Source of the DNA: Carboxylicivirga sp. M1479
GTDB lineage: Bacteria; Bacteroidota; Bacteroidia; Bacteroidales; Marinilabiliaceae
Direction: 5' to 3'
Length of the DNA stretch: 64,000 nucleotides
Assembly (NCBI RefSeq): GCF_007097485.1
Contig: NZ_VKDE01000014.1
Span: 47,234-111,233 of the forward strand
Positions 51,225-60,613 of this stretch are shown in pieces. A model generated the notes under the pieces. It worked only from the letters and a program-made list of their open reading frames with translations. It did no database searches and was not told the DNA's origin. Position 1 is the stretch's first letter. Every line of letters starts with the position of its first letter. The position numbers and the translations under genes were made by a program.

Positions 51225-51656
51225 ATGGCAGGACTTAAAACACTTACCATGATTAAGCCGGGAGCTGTAAAGAACAGACACATCGGCGCTATTTTAAATA
51301 TGATTGAAGAAGCCGGATTTCGTATTTCGGCCATTAAATCTTTAAAGTTATCAAAAGAAGATGCAGAAACATTTTATGAGGAGCACAGAGATAGACCATT
51401 TTTCCCCGACTTGGTTGACTTTATGTCATCTGGACCAATAATGGCTGCTATTCTTTTAAAAGAAAATGCTGTTGAAGATTTTAGAAAATTAATTGGCAGT
51501 ACTGATCCGGCTGAAGCAGAGGATGGTACTATTCGTAAACTTTTTGCAGCTAGTAAGGCTCATAATGCCATTCACGGATCTGATAGTGATGCCAGTGCCG
51601 ATCGAGAAAGTCACTTCTTCTTTAGTGATAAAGAATTATTAGAAAGACATCCTTAA
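51225..51656 (+). CDS. ndk: Nucleoside diphosphate kinase
   Basis: A 143-residue Ndk from the ATG at 51225; a TTG at 51174 would add 17 hydrophobic residues of no known role. Contains [17 protein letters not shown], and the catalytic His H117 in [10 protein letters not shown]. The enzyme balances NTP pools by a phosphohistidine ping-pong. Monocistronic, divergent from the nrnA operon, with a terminator downstream. Confidence 0.97.
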   Translation: MAGLKTLTMIKPGAVKNRHIGAILNMIEEAGFRISAIKSLKLSKEDAETFYEEHRDRPFFPDLVDFMSSGPIMAAILLKENAVEDFRKLIGSTDPAEAEDGTIRKLFAASKAHNAIHGSDSDASADRESHFFFSDKELLERHP

Positions 51657-51701
51657 TAAGAGAATATTGAGCTTTTGCATAAAGCACTAACTCCAAATAC
51701 G

Positions 51702-51728
51702 AAGCCCTTTGCTACTGCGAGGGGCTTT
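51702..51728 (+). terminator. Terminator after ndk
   Basis: Imperfect stem AAGCCCTTTGC / GCGAGGGGCTT followed by a T run, 46 bp after the ndk stop. Confidence 0.75.
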
Positions 51729-51832
51729 TGTTTTCTGCATCTCAATATAATTTAGGTGTAAAATAGGCATTCTGTTCCAACCTTTAACAAATTGGTTTTG
51801 TTCCAGTATAACATTATTAATTTCAGCGTGAG

Positions 51833-52123
51833 TTATCTAAACACAATGTCCAAAACTACACGAGCACCAATGGCTTCGTTCATTTGTGTAATGATTTTAT
51901 CTTTCCACATCATCAGTTCATTACGCACTACACTAGAAGTAAGCTCTACATGTAAAACACCATTACGAATGTAAATACGATGCGTAACCCGAGCCACAGC
52001 TGGCCCTAAAACTCTAGGCCAATAGTTTACCGCACGTTGCTCGTGTATGCCCGTATTAAGGTTTTGCTGCTTAAGCACCTGCTTAACCAACTCTCCTATC
52101 GCCTGGGTTTTACGTCGTCTCAT
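51833..52123 (-). CDS. DUF721 (DciA-like) protein
   Basis: A 96-residue protein with QAIGELVKQVLKQQNL, INYWPRVLGP-like YWPRVLGPAVARVTHRIYIRNGVLHVEL and VVRNELMMWKDKII. DUF721/DciA proteins load the replicative helicase in many bacteria; whether this one does is inference. It directly follows recF (gap 24 bp), as in many Bacteroidota, and both probably form one operon. Confidence 0.85.
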   Translation of the reverse strand: MRRRKTQAIGELVKQVLKQQNLNTGIHEQRAVNYWPRVLGPAVARVTHRIYIRNGVLHVELTSSVVRNELMMWKDKIITQMNEAIGARVVLDIVFR

Positions 52124-52147
52124 CGAAAGTATCGTTTATTGTTGAAA

Positions 52148-53251
52148 TTAATCTGCTAAAACTTGCCCTTGTGCCACATCAAACAACTTGAAGTCTTTAC
52201 CCGTTCGCTCTACAATATCAAGTAAATACGAACGGTTTGTATCCGTTATAAACACCTGATTAAAAACATCCTCCGACACCAATTGTAACAAACGATTACT
52301 TCGAGCATCGTCAAGCTTATCAAAAATATCATCGAGCAATACAATTGGTTTTATGCCATTGTGCTTATGAATAAATTCATACTGAGCCAATTTCAATGCT
52401 ATAAGAAAGGTCTTCTTTTGCCCTTGCGAAGCAATCTTTTTAATAGGATAACCGCCCAACAACAACTCTAAATCATCTTTATGAACACCTTTAGTAGTAT
52501 AACCTAGTATTGCATCTTTGGAGCGCACCTCAAGCAATTGCTCTTTAAGAGAGCCATTATGTAAATGCGACTTATAATTCAATGCTATCTCCTCTTTTCC
52601 ATCAGAAATATAAGCGTAATACTTTTGAAATACAGGCACTAATTCTTTAATAAAATCAATGCGTTTACCATATATACGCTGGGCTAATTGCTCCAATTGC
52701 TCATCCCACAAATCTAGCATTGAAAAATCGCGCGACTGCCTTTCTTTTAATTGCTTAAGCGTGGCATTACGTTGTAATAGAGAGCGATTATAGCGCATTA
52801 AATCATCTAAAAACGGCTTATCGTACTGTGATATTACTCCATCCATGTATTTTCGACGCTGCTCACTGCCCTCGTTAATCAACTGTTCATCTGAGGGAGA
52901 AATCATTACCAGTGGCAATAAACCAATATGCTCCGATAATTTCCCATACTCCTTTTTATTTCGTTTAAAATGCTTCTTCTGCGATTTCTTTAATCCACAA
53001 TAAATATGTTCATCTTCATTTTGACGTTCATATTGACCTTGAACAACAAAAAATTCCTGTTCATGGGTGACATTCTGACTATCAACAGAATTAAAATAGC
53101 TTTTACAAAAAGACAGGTAATAAATGGCATCCAGCACATTTGTTTTACCGGCACCATTCTCTCCTACCAGGCAATTAATACCCGACGAAAATTCAATTTC
53201 GGCCTGTGTGATGTTTTTAAAATTGATGAGATTAAGGTGCTTAATATGCAT
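52148..53251 (-). CDS. recF: DNA replication and repair protein RecF
   Basis: A 367-residue SMC-like ATPase: Walker A CLVGENGAGKTNVLDAIYYL (residues about 28-47), signature SQGQKKTFLIALKLAQ and Walker B PIVLLDDIFDKLDDARSNRLLQ. RecF loads RecA at ssDNA gaps with RecO and RecR. Followed closely by the DciA-like gene. The promoter upstream is one of the clearest in the window (TTTG-N19-TACTTTTG). Confidence 0.97.
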   Translation of the reverse strand: MHIKHLNLINFKNITQAEIEFSSGINCLVGENGAGKTNVLDAIYYLSFCKSYFNSVDSQNVTHEQEFFVVQGQYERQNEDEHIYCGLKKSQKKHFKRNKKEYGKLSEHIGLLPLVMISPSDEQLINEGSEQRRKYMDGVISQYDKPFLDDLMRYNRSLLQRNATLKQLKERQSRDFSMLDLWDEQLEQLAQRIYGKRIDFIKELVPVFQKYYAYISDGKEEIALNYKSHLHNGSLKEQLLEVRSKDAILGYTTKGVHKDDLELLLGGYPIKKIASQGQKKTFLIALKLAQYEFIHKHNGIKPIVLLDDIFDKLDDARSNRLLQLVSEDVFNQVFITDTNRSYLLDIVERTGKDFKLFDVAQGQVLAD

Positions 53252-53267
53252 GTATATTGGTTTTGTG

Positions 53268-53298
53268 CAAAAGTAACTAATACGGTTTACGAAACAAA
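53268..53298 (-). promoter_or_regulatory. recF promoter, -33 TTTG with 19-bp spacer to -7 TACTTTTG
   Basis: Both Bacteroidota sigma-70 elements match, -7 at 53268-53275 and -33 at 53295-53298, and the -7 box lies 16 bp before the recF ATG. Confidence 0.65.
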
Positions 53299-53512
53299 AC
53301 GAGCCTCAAAACCAATTGTTCGTTTAATTGGAATTTAATTCATTAAATACATCCTAATATTCCCCATTTCAATCGAAAATAGACAATGTAAGAACCAATA
53401 GTACATGAATGAAATAAGCATATACAATCCGTACTTAAAATTCATTGGACATGAAATAACTACTCAAGTGCGATTAATTTATCAACAAGCTACAAAAAGT
53501 AAGAAGCCACCT
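53299..53512. other. Intergenic region between divergent recF and TPR genes
   Basis: Apart from the two promoters at its ends, no gene, RNA or repeat was recognised in this AT-rich stretch. Confidence 0.4.
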
Positions 53513-53542
53513 TTTGTTTTTAGGCCAAAACGATTACTTTTG
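53513..53542 (+). promoter_or_regulatory. Promoter of the TPR gene, TTTG-N18-TACTTTTG
   Basis: -33 TTTG at 53513-53516 and -7 TACTTTTG at 53535-53542, separated by 18 bp, 27 bp before the ATG at 53569. Confidence 0.55.
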
Positions 53543-53568
53543 GCATTCGAATAAAAATTTACTTTAAA

Positions 53569-54255
53569 ATGTCAAAAGAGAAAAATACGCAACAAGATGA
53601 TAGCTTCGAGAATGTGGAGAGCGCATTGAGTAAGACGGAGCACTTTATTGAAGAGAATCAGAATAGACTAAGCATGATTGCTTTGGCAATTATTGTTATT
53701 GTTGCTGGTTATTGGGGTATACAGAAATTTTATTTCATGCCTTTAGAGGAAAATGCTCAGAAAGATATTTTCTATGCTCAGCAGTATTTTGAAAAAGACT
53801 CTTTCAACTTGGCATTAAACGGCGATGCACAATATGCCGGATTCATGGATATTATTAATGAGTACGGTTCAACAACTGTAGGTAATTTGGCTGTGTATTA
53901 CGCAGGCGTTTCAAACTTACACTTGGGTAACTACAGCGAGGCTGTTGACTTGTTAAAAGATTTCTCAACAAGTGAAGAAATGGTTGCTGCTACAGCTGCT
54001 GGCGCTTTGGGCGATGCTTATGCTGAATTGAATAAAAACAGCGATGCTATTTCTCAATACAAAAAAGCTGCTTCGTTTGATAATACCTTAACTGCTCCTA
54101 CATACCTTATGAAACTAGGTACTATGTACGAATTAGAAGGTGACTTCAAAGGTGCTATTAAAGCTTATCAAGAAATTAAAGATAAGTACTCTACATCGGC
54201 TGAAGCTCGTCAAGTAGATAAATATTTAACACGCGCCGAATTACAATCAAAGTAA
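53569..54255 (+). CDS. Membrane-anchored tetratricopeptide repeat protein
   Basis: A 228-residue protein. One membrane helix (about 36-57, NRLSMIALAIIVIVAGYWGIQ) anchors a C-terminal domain with TPR-like helices (NSDAISQYKKAASFD, PTYLMKLGTMYELEGDFKGAIKAYQEIKDKYSTS). It resembles the YfgM-type periplasmic-facing ancillary proteins. It lies directly before ribH in the same orientation, separated by a terminator and a new promoter, so linkage may be only positional. Confidence 0.85.
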   Translation: MSKEKNTQQDDSFENVESALSKTEHFIEENQNRLSMIALAIIVIVAGYWGIQKFYFMPLEENAQKDIFYAQQYFEKDSFNLALNGDAQYAGFMDIINEYGSTTVGNLAVYYAGVSNLHLGNYSEAVDLLKDFSTSEEMVAATAAGALGDAYAELNKNSDAISQYKKAASFDNTLTAPTYLMKLGTMYELEGDFKGAIKAYQEIKDKYSTSAEARQVDKYLTRAELQSK

Positions 54256-54274
54256 TTTGAACTAAAATATAAGT

Positions 54275-54302
54275 AAGAGGTTGTCTTTTTAGGCAACCTC
54301 TT
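54275..54302 (+). terminator. Terminator after the TPR gene
   Basis: 9-bp stem AAGAGGTTG / CAACCTCTT with a T run, 20 bp after the stop. Its tail overlaps the next -7 box. Confidence 0.8.
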
Positions 54303-54303
54303 T

Positions 54304-54311
54304 TATTTTTG
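54304..54311 (+). promoter_or_regulatory. -7 promoter box (TATTTTTG) of ribH
   Basis: Exact TAnnTTTG match 17 bp before the ribH ATG. Confidence 0.5.
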
Positions 54312-54327
54312 CACAAAACTTAATACA

Positions 54328-54822
54328 ATGGCAACAAGTCTTAAAAACCTATCGGATTACAATATAGAAGATGTTCCATCGGCAGCTGATATGAAATTCG
54401 GCATTGTGGTATCGGAGTGGAACACTGAAATTACAGAAGCTCTTTACCAAGGCGCTTATAATACACTTATTAAGCATGGTGCTTCGGAAGAAAATATTAT
54501 TAAAAAATATGTACCTGGTAGTTTTGAGTTAACTGCAGGTGCTAAGTACATAGCTGAAATGACTGACGTGGATGCAGTCATTTGCTTGGGTTGTGTTATT
54601 CAAGGTGATACACCTCATTTTGACTTTGTTTGTCATGGTGTTACCCAAGGTATGACACAGTTGAATATGAAATACCCAATCCCATTTATTTTTGGATTGC
54701 TAACAACACTTAATCAGCAGCAAGCTCTTGACCGTTGTGGTGGTAAACACGGAAACAAAGGTGACGAAGGAGCTGTAACAGCTATTAAAATGGTTCACCT
54801 CAATAAATCATTAAAGAACTAA
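54328..54822 (+). CDS. ribH: 6,7-dimethyl-8-ribityllumazine synthase
   Basis: A 164-residue RibH. Motifs: [36 protein letters not shown], and [23 protein letters not shown] with the catalytic His, then [13 protein letters not shown]. Condenses the diaminouracil intermediate with dihydroxybutanone phosphate, the penultimate step of riboflavin synthesis. No other rib genes are nearby and no FMN riboswitch was seen upstream. Confidence 0.97.
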   Translation: MATSLKNLSDYNIEDVPSAADMKFGIVVSEWNTEITEALYQGAYNTLIKHGASEENIIKKYVPGSFELTAGAKYIAEMTDVDAVICLGCVIQGDTPHFDFVCHGVTQGMTQLNMKYPIPFIFGLLTTLNQQQALDRCGGKHGNKGDEGAVTAIKMVHLNKSLKN

Positions 54823-54845
54823 GCTTATCAGTTCACTGATATATT

Positions 54846-54870
54846 AAAGCCCGGCTTATTGTCGGGCTTT
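54846..54870. terminator. Intrinsic terminator after ribH
   Basis: Stem AAAGCCCG / CGGGCTTT with a 9-nt loop, 24 bp past the ribH stop. Confidence 0.8.
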
Positions 54871-55014
54871 GTTGTTTTTGCAATGTTTTACTATTGCAAT
54901 CTATCATTCAATTATACCGATCTATTCAAAATGTGCCTTCAGTTTGTTTCACTCCTAAAAGCACTTTGAATATGTATCGGCATTATACCAGCACATTTTA
55001 ATATTTAATTGGTA

Positions 55015-56445
55015 TTACCTGTTAATGCGTTTAGTATAATTACCATGGCTCTTGTAACTTAAAATATTACCATCTTCATCCCGCTGGAAATAAAGTGTTT
55101 CGCCTAAGTCCTTATTGTCTCTAATTCTACGAAACGTATCCCCCTCAATGTGCTTATAAAATGTGATGGCCTCTGCTGGCTTATCACGAGGTAAAGGCAT
55201 GGTGCACAACTTACCGTTAAGTATGCCAACATACACTTCGCTACCCCATGGCTTTGCACTGTAGTAGCCTACAAAGTCGTTTAATTTAGTAATCTCCCCT
55301 GTTTCTTTTTTTGATGCTTTAACTAAATTCAAAATGGCATCTATCCCTTTTAGATACTTCGATGGATTGCTACCATTGGCATTAATCATTACCGAATAAG
55401 CACGCTTGTTTTTTAGATCGAGTTGCAAGGTTGTTTGATATCCGGGGCAATTACCACCGTGACCAACCCAAGTGCTGCCATTAGCACCTTTATACACCAC
55501 AAAGCCTAAGCCCCATGTGGTTTTCCAATTAGGATTTGTCCAATGCACATTTTGCATATACTTTAATGTTGAGGGCCTTAAAATTTCATTTATTGTACTG
55601 TCTCTTAAGCGAAATTGCCATGATGCAAACTTACCTAAATCATGTACATTGGAAGAAAATCCAGCAGCTGGCGTAATACCATTCGCCACAAAAAAATTGA
55701 CTTTATCCCTTGCTCCTTCTCTGGATAAAGCACTGTAACCTTGTGCCAATTCCTTTCCATATAATTTCTTAGGAAGCTCAGTTCTGGTATTTGAAAGTCC
55801 CAAGGGTTTAATAATATTCTGATCTATATAATCGTTGTAAGCTTGACCTGAAACTTCCTCGACAATTTGCCCCAATAAGGTTAAACCCAGGTTACTGTAT
55901 TGAAAATAAGTAGCTGCCGGATAAAGTGTTTCCTGATCCTTTAATTTAGCATCAACATCCTCTGTACTGGGAAAGGGAAAATCGGGTCCGGTCCAGTAAG
56001 GAAAAGCCGCTTCTCTTGGCAAGCCCGAAGAATGTGTTAGCAAAGAACGAACAGTAATAGGACCACTTGACGGATATTGTTGTTGTAAATTATAATTCGG
56101 CAATAAATCACTCACTTTATCATCCAAACGCAGCTTACCTTCATCGTATAATTTCATGATGGCAACCGATGTAAAAAGCTTAGAGATAGAACAGATACTG
56201 TATAAGGAATGAGGACTCGCTTTAACTTGCTTGTCAGGGTTTGAATACCCTACAGCACCTGACCACAATACTTCCTGATCATCGATAACAATTGCTGAAA
56301 TACCTGGTAAACGGTCAAAATCCTTTTGAGCATCTAACCACACTTCAACTAGTTCTAAAGCTTGGGAATAATCTTTTTTTGGTTCTTGAGCCTGAAGGCC
56401 ACACAGAATAATTAAAAGGGAAAGCGTAACAGTAATTCGTTTCAT
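55015..56445 (-). CDS. Serine hydrolase of the class C beta-lactamase family, paralogue 1
   Basis: A 476-residue secreted protein (signal peptide ending CGLQAQ). Catalytic serine S86 in SISK (86-89), and the YSN tyrosine motif near residue 184 (YFQYSNLGL) are visible; the third motif is less clear, GHGG (WVGHGGNCPG) near 325. The family includes peptidases, esterases and penicillin-binding-like enzymes; activity cannot be assigned. A C-terminal extra domain of about 120 residues follows (NDFVGYYSAKPWGSEVYVG). Confidence 0.9.
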   Translation of the reverse strand: MKRITVTLSLLIILCGLQAQEPKKDYSQALELVEVWLDAQKDFDRLPGISAIVIDDQEVLWSGAVGYSNPDKQVKASPHSLYSICSISKLFTSVAIMKLYDEGKLRLDDKVSDLLPNYNLQQQYPSSGPITVRSLLTHSSGLPREAAFPYWTGPDFPFPSTEDVDAKLKDQETLYPAATYFQYSNLGLTLLGQIVEEVSGQAYNDYIDQNIIKPLGLSNTRTELPKKLYGKELAQGYSALSREGARDKVNFFVANGITPAAGFSSNVHDLGKFASWQFRLRDSTINEILRPSTLKYMQNVHWTNPNWKTTWGLGFVVYKGANGSTWVGHGGNCPGYQTTLQLDLKNKRAYSVMINANGSNPSKYLKGIDAILNLVKASKKETGEITKLNDFVGYYSAKPWGSEVYVGILNGKLCTMPLPRDKPAEAITFYKHIEGDTFRRIRDNKDLGETLYFQRDEDGNILSYKSHGNYTKRINR

Positions 56446-56549
56446 AATGGCGATTTTGATGAATAAAGGAATTGTTTATCGCAATTTATTAAATATTTAA
56501 GCTCAAACAAATTACTGCTAGGTAGCACCACGGCAATCCCATTTTAAAG

Positions 56550-56735
56550 TTGAATCCCTTTAGGATTCAATAATTGAGAATTTTATTTTGCCCCAGATTT
56601 AATCTGGGGTTATTCTTATTCAACCACGCTGTGGTTGTTGGGGATAAATCCTGAAAAGGATTTAATATTAATAACCCTGCATGGAATGCAGGGGGTATGA
56701 TATATACCTTTTTAGTAGCAACCACAAAGTGGTTG
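56550..56735. repeat. Cluster of six short hairpins (REP-like)
   Basis: Consecutive perfect inverted repeats with short loops: TTGAATCC, CCCCAGATT, CAACCAC, AAATCC, CCCTGCAT and a second CAACCAC, each paired with its complement within 20 bp. Spread over 186 bp with no coding. Part of the 481-bp gap between genes at 56445 and 56927; the rest of the gap holds nothing recognisable. Looks like a REP-type repeat cluster. Confidence 0.65.
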
Positions 56736-56926
56736 AATCTTAAATTCGATTTCCATGTAGGTAGCCACATGAACGAACTGAACCCAATTATTTTAATTAT
56801 AATTCCGCTAACGCCGTTACAAGCACAATCCTTAATACCCAAAGATAATGAGAAGTTCAAATCGAGAGTTTAAGCAAAGCTCTATTGGCAATTTATCATT
56901 ACTTTTGATAACAAAGAGAATCGTTC

Positions 56927-59900
56927 ATGTCAGAATTAAAAATATACCGTGCTTCGGCCGGCTCTGGAAAAACATACACCCTTTCAGGAGAATTTATTAA
57001 GCTATTATTTAGTGATCCGCAAAGCTACAAAAGCATTTTAGCAGTAACGTTTACCAACAAGGCAACTGCTGAAATGAAAAACCGCATTCTGGAGAACCTG
57101 TTTGCTTTATCCACGGCTGACAAACCAGATTATTTAGATGAGCTGATGAAAATACATCAGAAGCCGGAAGCTTATATTCGCAAGGTAGCACGCACGCTTC
57201 TGATTAACATATTAAACGACTTCTCAAAGTTCTCAATTAACACCATCGATAGCTTCTTCCAGAAAGTGATACGCTCCTTTGCTTACGAAGCCAATTTACC
57301 AGCTAATTTTAAGGTGGAGCTGGATTCCGATCGCATCTTATCACAGGCGGTAGATAACCTCTTGCGCGAATTGGAACTCAAAGGCAATGAAGACCTTAAA
57401 GAATGGTTGATCAAACATACCCTTTCAAAAATTGAAGAGGGAAAAGATTGGAATATTGCCAGCGAACTCAATTCATTGGGTAGAGAAGTTTTTAAGGAAG
57501 AGTTTCAAAGCCTCAAGCCTGAGGTTCTGGAGAAGCTTCGCGATAAAAAGCAATTAAACGCTTATCGCTACCAGCTAAAAAAAATAAGTGATCATTTCGA
57601 AAAATCGATTCAGCAAGCGGCTCAAAAAGGTATTGAAACATTAAAGCAACATGGGATAAGTTGGGATAAACTGCAGGGTAAATCGCGCTCTCCACTTAAA
57701 AAATTAGAAAAGCTAGTCAATGTATCCAAAGCGGCCGATTACCTGGAGATTCGAAAACTCATCCCCTTGGTCAATAATCCTGAGGAGTGTTTTCACAATA
57801 AAAACTCCGAGTCGGATAACAGTTTAATTATCGACTGTTTTAATGCAGGATTGAATGAGGCTTTGACTCGTTTGAAAAGCACTTTTGAAGAGGAAAAAAC
57901 GAACTTTTTTACTGCCAAAGCCATCCTGTCTAACCTTAATGCATTGGGTATTACCACCGACATAGCATTGAAGGTAAATGAACTGGCTCGAAACGAGAAC
58001 TTGTTTCTTTTGGCCGATGCCAACCGCCTACTGCACCAAATCATTGACGAAAACGAAACACCTTTTATCTACGAAAAAACTGGTACACGTTTTCATCATT
58101 ATATGATCGATGAGTTTCAGGATACCTCGCGTTTGCAATGGAATAACTTTAAACCTCTCCTACAAAATAGTGTGAGCTTTGGACACACAGCCATGATTGT
58201 GGGTGATGTGAAACAATCGATATACCGATGGCGTAACTCAGATTGGAAACTACTAAGCGACCAGGTGAACATCGACTTTAAGAACCATGGTATTAATGCC
58301 ATGACACTGGATACCAACTGGCGCAGCACCGAAAACGTCATCAACTTTAATAACATTGTTTTTACGAGTGCCTCTCGCATGCTGCAAACCGAATTTATTA
58401 ATTCGTCAAAAGAAGCACTCTCAGAAGAAGACATACCTGCCGATCTGCAGCAAAAAATAAACATTGCCTATGATGACACCGTGCAACAGGTGGCCAACAA
58501 ATCACAGGGATCAGGAGGCTTTGTGCATGTTGATTTTGTAGATGGTAAAAATGCCGAGTTCAGAGCCAATGCCACTGAAAAGGCTGTTATTCAAATCGAA
58601 CGTCTGGTAGACGAAGGCTACGAATACCAGGATATTTGCGTGTTGGTGCGCCGCAAAAGCGAAGGGAAAGAAATTACTGAAGCATTGCTTTCGGGTACTT
58701 ACTCACCAAATGGCAGAAAACATCCGGTTATTTCAAACGAAACTTTGTTATTGAGCAGTTCACCGGCTGTTAATCTTATTATTCAGCAAATAAAATACAT
58801 TCAAGAGCCAGACAACGAAGTGTTTGAGGCATTTATTAAGCTCTACAGTCACTTCTACCAAAACCAAACACCCGATGATGAAAGCCATTGCGACACAGCC
58901 ATCTTACACGGTGAACAACATGCCTTTGAAGAACTGTCCAATGAACTATTGGAACTAAAAGGCCAACCTTTATTTGAAATGGCTGAGACTTTGGTGAGGC
59001 GATTACCAGATGACTTACATCAGAACCAATTTATATTTTTACAAGGATTATTAGACACTGTACGCGATTACGTTAGCAACTACTCGGTTAATGTGCACGA
59101 TTTTATTAATTGGTGGGACGATAAAGGCCACGGAACAGCTATTTCAGTTCCCGAAGGGCAAAATGCCATTAATGTGATGACCATTCATAAATCGAAAGGT
59201 TTGGAGTTTAAGGCCGTGGTACTTCCCTATTGCAACTGGAATATTGATGACAAAGGGCGTGGCAGTCTCATCTGGACCAAACCATCGTGTGCTCCTTTTG
59301 ATGAATTGGAGTTGGTACCAGTCAACTACTCCGACACCTTGCTGCATTCTATTTTTATCGATGAGTACCTGAGCGAACGCCTGCACCAATTTGTGGATAA
59401 CCTCAACCTGCTATATGTAGCACTCACACGTGCCGAAGAAAGCTTGATTATAATGGGTGAAAAACCGGGTAAAACAGGAGGCTTCAAAAATTCCTCTCAC
59501 CTATTGTTTCGTTTAATTAACCAGTTTAACCTACTATCGGGCTTAGACGAGAATTTACACCAACAATTACTAGATGGTTGGGATGATCAAGAGCAAGTGT
59601 TTGAGTTTGGAAGTATTCCTCAGCAAGCAAAGAAAGCAGCCTTTAGTGAACAAAAGCAAGAACAGTTTAAAACCGTTGCTTTTGGTTCGCGCATAAAAAT
59701 ACATCCTGAAAGTGTCGCGATGAATACACCCGATAGCCTCAAGCACTTAAAACACGGCAAACTCATGCACCGCCTGTTTGAACTAATTCTTACTAATAAA
59801 GATGTGGATACAGCCATTACCAAATTAATATTAAACGGACAGATCAAAACTTCTGAGAGAGATAGCGTTCGAACGTTTGTACACTCAAAAATTAACCAGC

Positions 59901-60196
59901 AGCAGGTTATAAACTGGTTTAAACCCGAGAATAAAATCATTAACGAGGGAACCATTATGGTACCCACAGGCACCTATCGTCCCGATCGTGTCATTATCAC
60001 CAAGGAAGAAGTGATTGTAGTGGATTATAAGTTTGGCGAATTGAAACAAGATAAATATGCCTTACAGGTAAAGCGCTATATGGATTTACTCAAACAAATG
60101 GGCTACCAGAATGTGAAAGGGTTTTTATGGTATTTGCGCGAAGAGGATGAAATTGTGGATGTGACCGACCAAGCTGTACAAGGGAGCCTGTTTTAG
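56927..60196 (+). CDS. UvrD/AddA-like helicase-nuclease
   Basis: A 1089-residue protein. Superfamily 1 helicase motifs: RASAGSGKTYT (Walker A, 8-18), SILAVTFTNKATAEMKNR (Ia), MIDEFQDTSRLQW near 393 (II), VGDVKQSIYRWR near 425 (III), DTNWRSTENV (IV), IHKSKGLEFKAVV near 748 (V) and LYVALTRAEE near 825 (VI). The C-terminus has a RecB-like PD-(D/E)XK nuclease core: PDRVIITKEEVIVVDYKFG and QVKRYMDLLKQ near 1010-1055. This fits AddA of AddAB-type end-resection. No addB was seen downstream, where the 21-bp repeat array begins; its partner may lie elsewhere. Confidence 0.92.
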   Translation: MSELKIYRASAGSGKTYTLSGEFIKLLFSDPQSYKSILAVTFTNKATAEMKNRILENLFALSTADKPDYLDELMKIHQKPEAYIRKVARTLLINILNDFSKFSINTIDSFFQKVIRSFAYEANLPANFKVELDSDRILSQAVDNLLRELELKGNEDLKEWLIKHTLSKIEEGKDWNIASELNSLGREVFKEEFQSLKPEVLEKLRDKKQLNAYRYQLKKISDHFEKSIQQAAQKGIETLKQHGISWDKLQGKSRSPLKKLEKLVNVSKAADYLEIRKLIPLVNNPEECFHNKNSESDNSLIIDCFNAGLNEALTRLKSTFEEEKTNFFTAKAILSNLNALGITTDIALKVNELARNENLFLLADANRLLHQIIDENETPFIYEKTGTRFHHYMIDEFQDTSRLQWNNFKPLLQNSVSFGHTAMIVGDVKQSIYRWRNSDWKLLSDQVNIDFKNHGINAMTLDTNWRSTENVINFNNIVFTSASRMLQTEFINSSKEALSEEDIPADLQQKINIAYDDTVQQVANKSQGSGGFVHVDFVDGKNAEFRANATEKAVIQIERLVDEGYEYQDICVLVRRKSEGKEITEALLSGTYSPNGRKHPVISNETLLLSSSPAVNLIIQQIKYIQEPDNEVFEAFIKLYSHFYQNQTPDDESHCDTAILHGEQHAFEELSNELLELKGQPLFEMAETLVRRLPDDLHQNQFIFLQGLLDTVRDYVSNYSVNVHDFINWWDDKGHGTAISVPEGQNAINVMTIHKSKGLEFKAVVLPYCNWNIDDKGRGSLIWTKPSCAPFDELELVPVNYSDTLLHSIFIDEYLSERLHQFVDNLNLLYVALTRAEESLIIMGEKPGKTGGFKNSSHLLFRLINQFNLLSGLDENLHQQLLDGWDDQEQVFEFGSIPQQAKKAAFSEQKQEQFKTVAFGSRIKIHPESVAMNTPDSLKHLKHGKLMHRLFELILTNKDVDTAITKLILNGQIKTSERDSVRTFVHSKINQQQVINWFKPENKIINEGTIMVPTGTYRPDRVIITKEEVIVVDYKFGELKQDKYALQVKRYMDLLKQMGYQNVKGFLWYLREEDEIVDVTDQAVQGSLF

Positions 60197-60302
60197 GAGA
60201 CAAAAAGAGAATAATTTGACTCAATAAGGATCGCATCCGGATTAACGTGCTGCTTATCCAGATCCGATGTATTTTTTTAGGGAATTACACATGGGGATAA
60301 CC

Positions 60303-60554
60303 ATGTGCCCTTTGGGGATTATCATGTGCCCCCTGGGGATCGTCGTTCGCCCCTTGGGGATAATCGTTCGCCCCCTGGGGATAGACCTGTGCCCCTAGTA
60401 AATATCCTTGCGCCCCATGGGGATAATGTTTCGAAACTAGGGGCGAATGCTTTGCCCCTAAGGGACTGTTCTGCACCCCTTGGGGATCATTATGTGCCCC
60501 CTGGGGATTATTGTTCGCCCCTTGGGGATAGCGATGCGCCCCTTGGGGATGATC
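60303..60554. repeat. 21-bp tandem array (12 units) with CCCC(T/C)TGGGG core
   Basis: Twelve units of exactly 21 bp, starting at 60303, 60324, 60345 and so on to 60534. Most units contain a GC-rich near-palindrome such as CCCCTTGGGG, CCCCCTGGGG or CCCCATGGGG; units 5, 7 and 8 are degenerate. Because 21 is a multiple of 3 both strands show open frames, but neither has a good start (the minus frame starts at a GTG) or known domain, so no gene is called. The array is much richer in G+C than its neighbours. Confidence 0.85.
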
Positions 60555-60613
60555 ACTAGCCCCATTCTCATAAATACTAATTATTAACACCTTACGGTGT
60601 AAGTTCTGGAAAT

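Noticed and set aside
54304..54327. FMN riboswitch before ribH
   Set aside because: The gap between the TPR terminator and the ribH start is too short and no conserved riboswitch pattern is seen.
56567..56860. Minus-strand frame of 97 codons upstream of the AddA-like gene
   Set aside because: It covers the hairpin cluster, has no usual composition and no recognisable domain.
60305..60559. Plus-strand frame of 84 codons in the same array
   Set aside because: Same reason as the minus frame: an artefact of the 21-bp period.
60285..60590. Minus-strand frame of 101 codons with PQGA-type heptapeptides
   Set aside because: It begins with GTG, has no promoter or ribosome-binding site, and lies wholly in the 21-bp repeat array, where any period of 21 keeps frames open. 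The plus strand is open too. No known domain.
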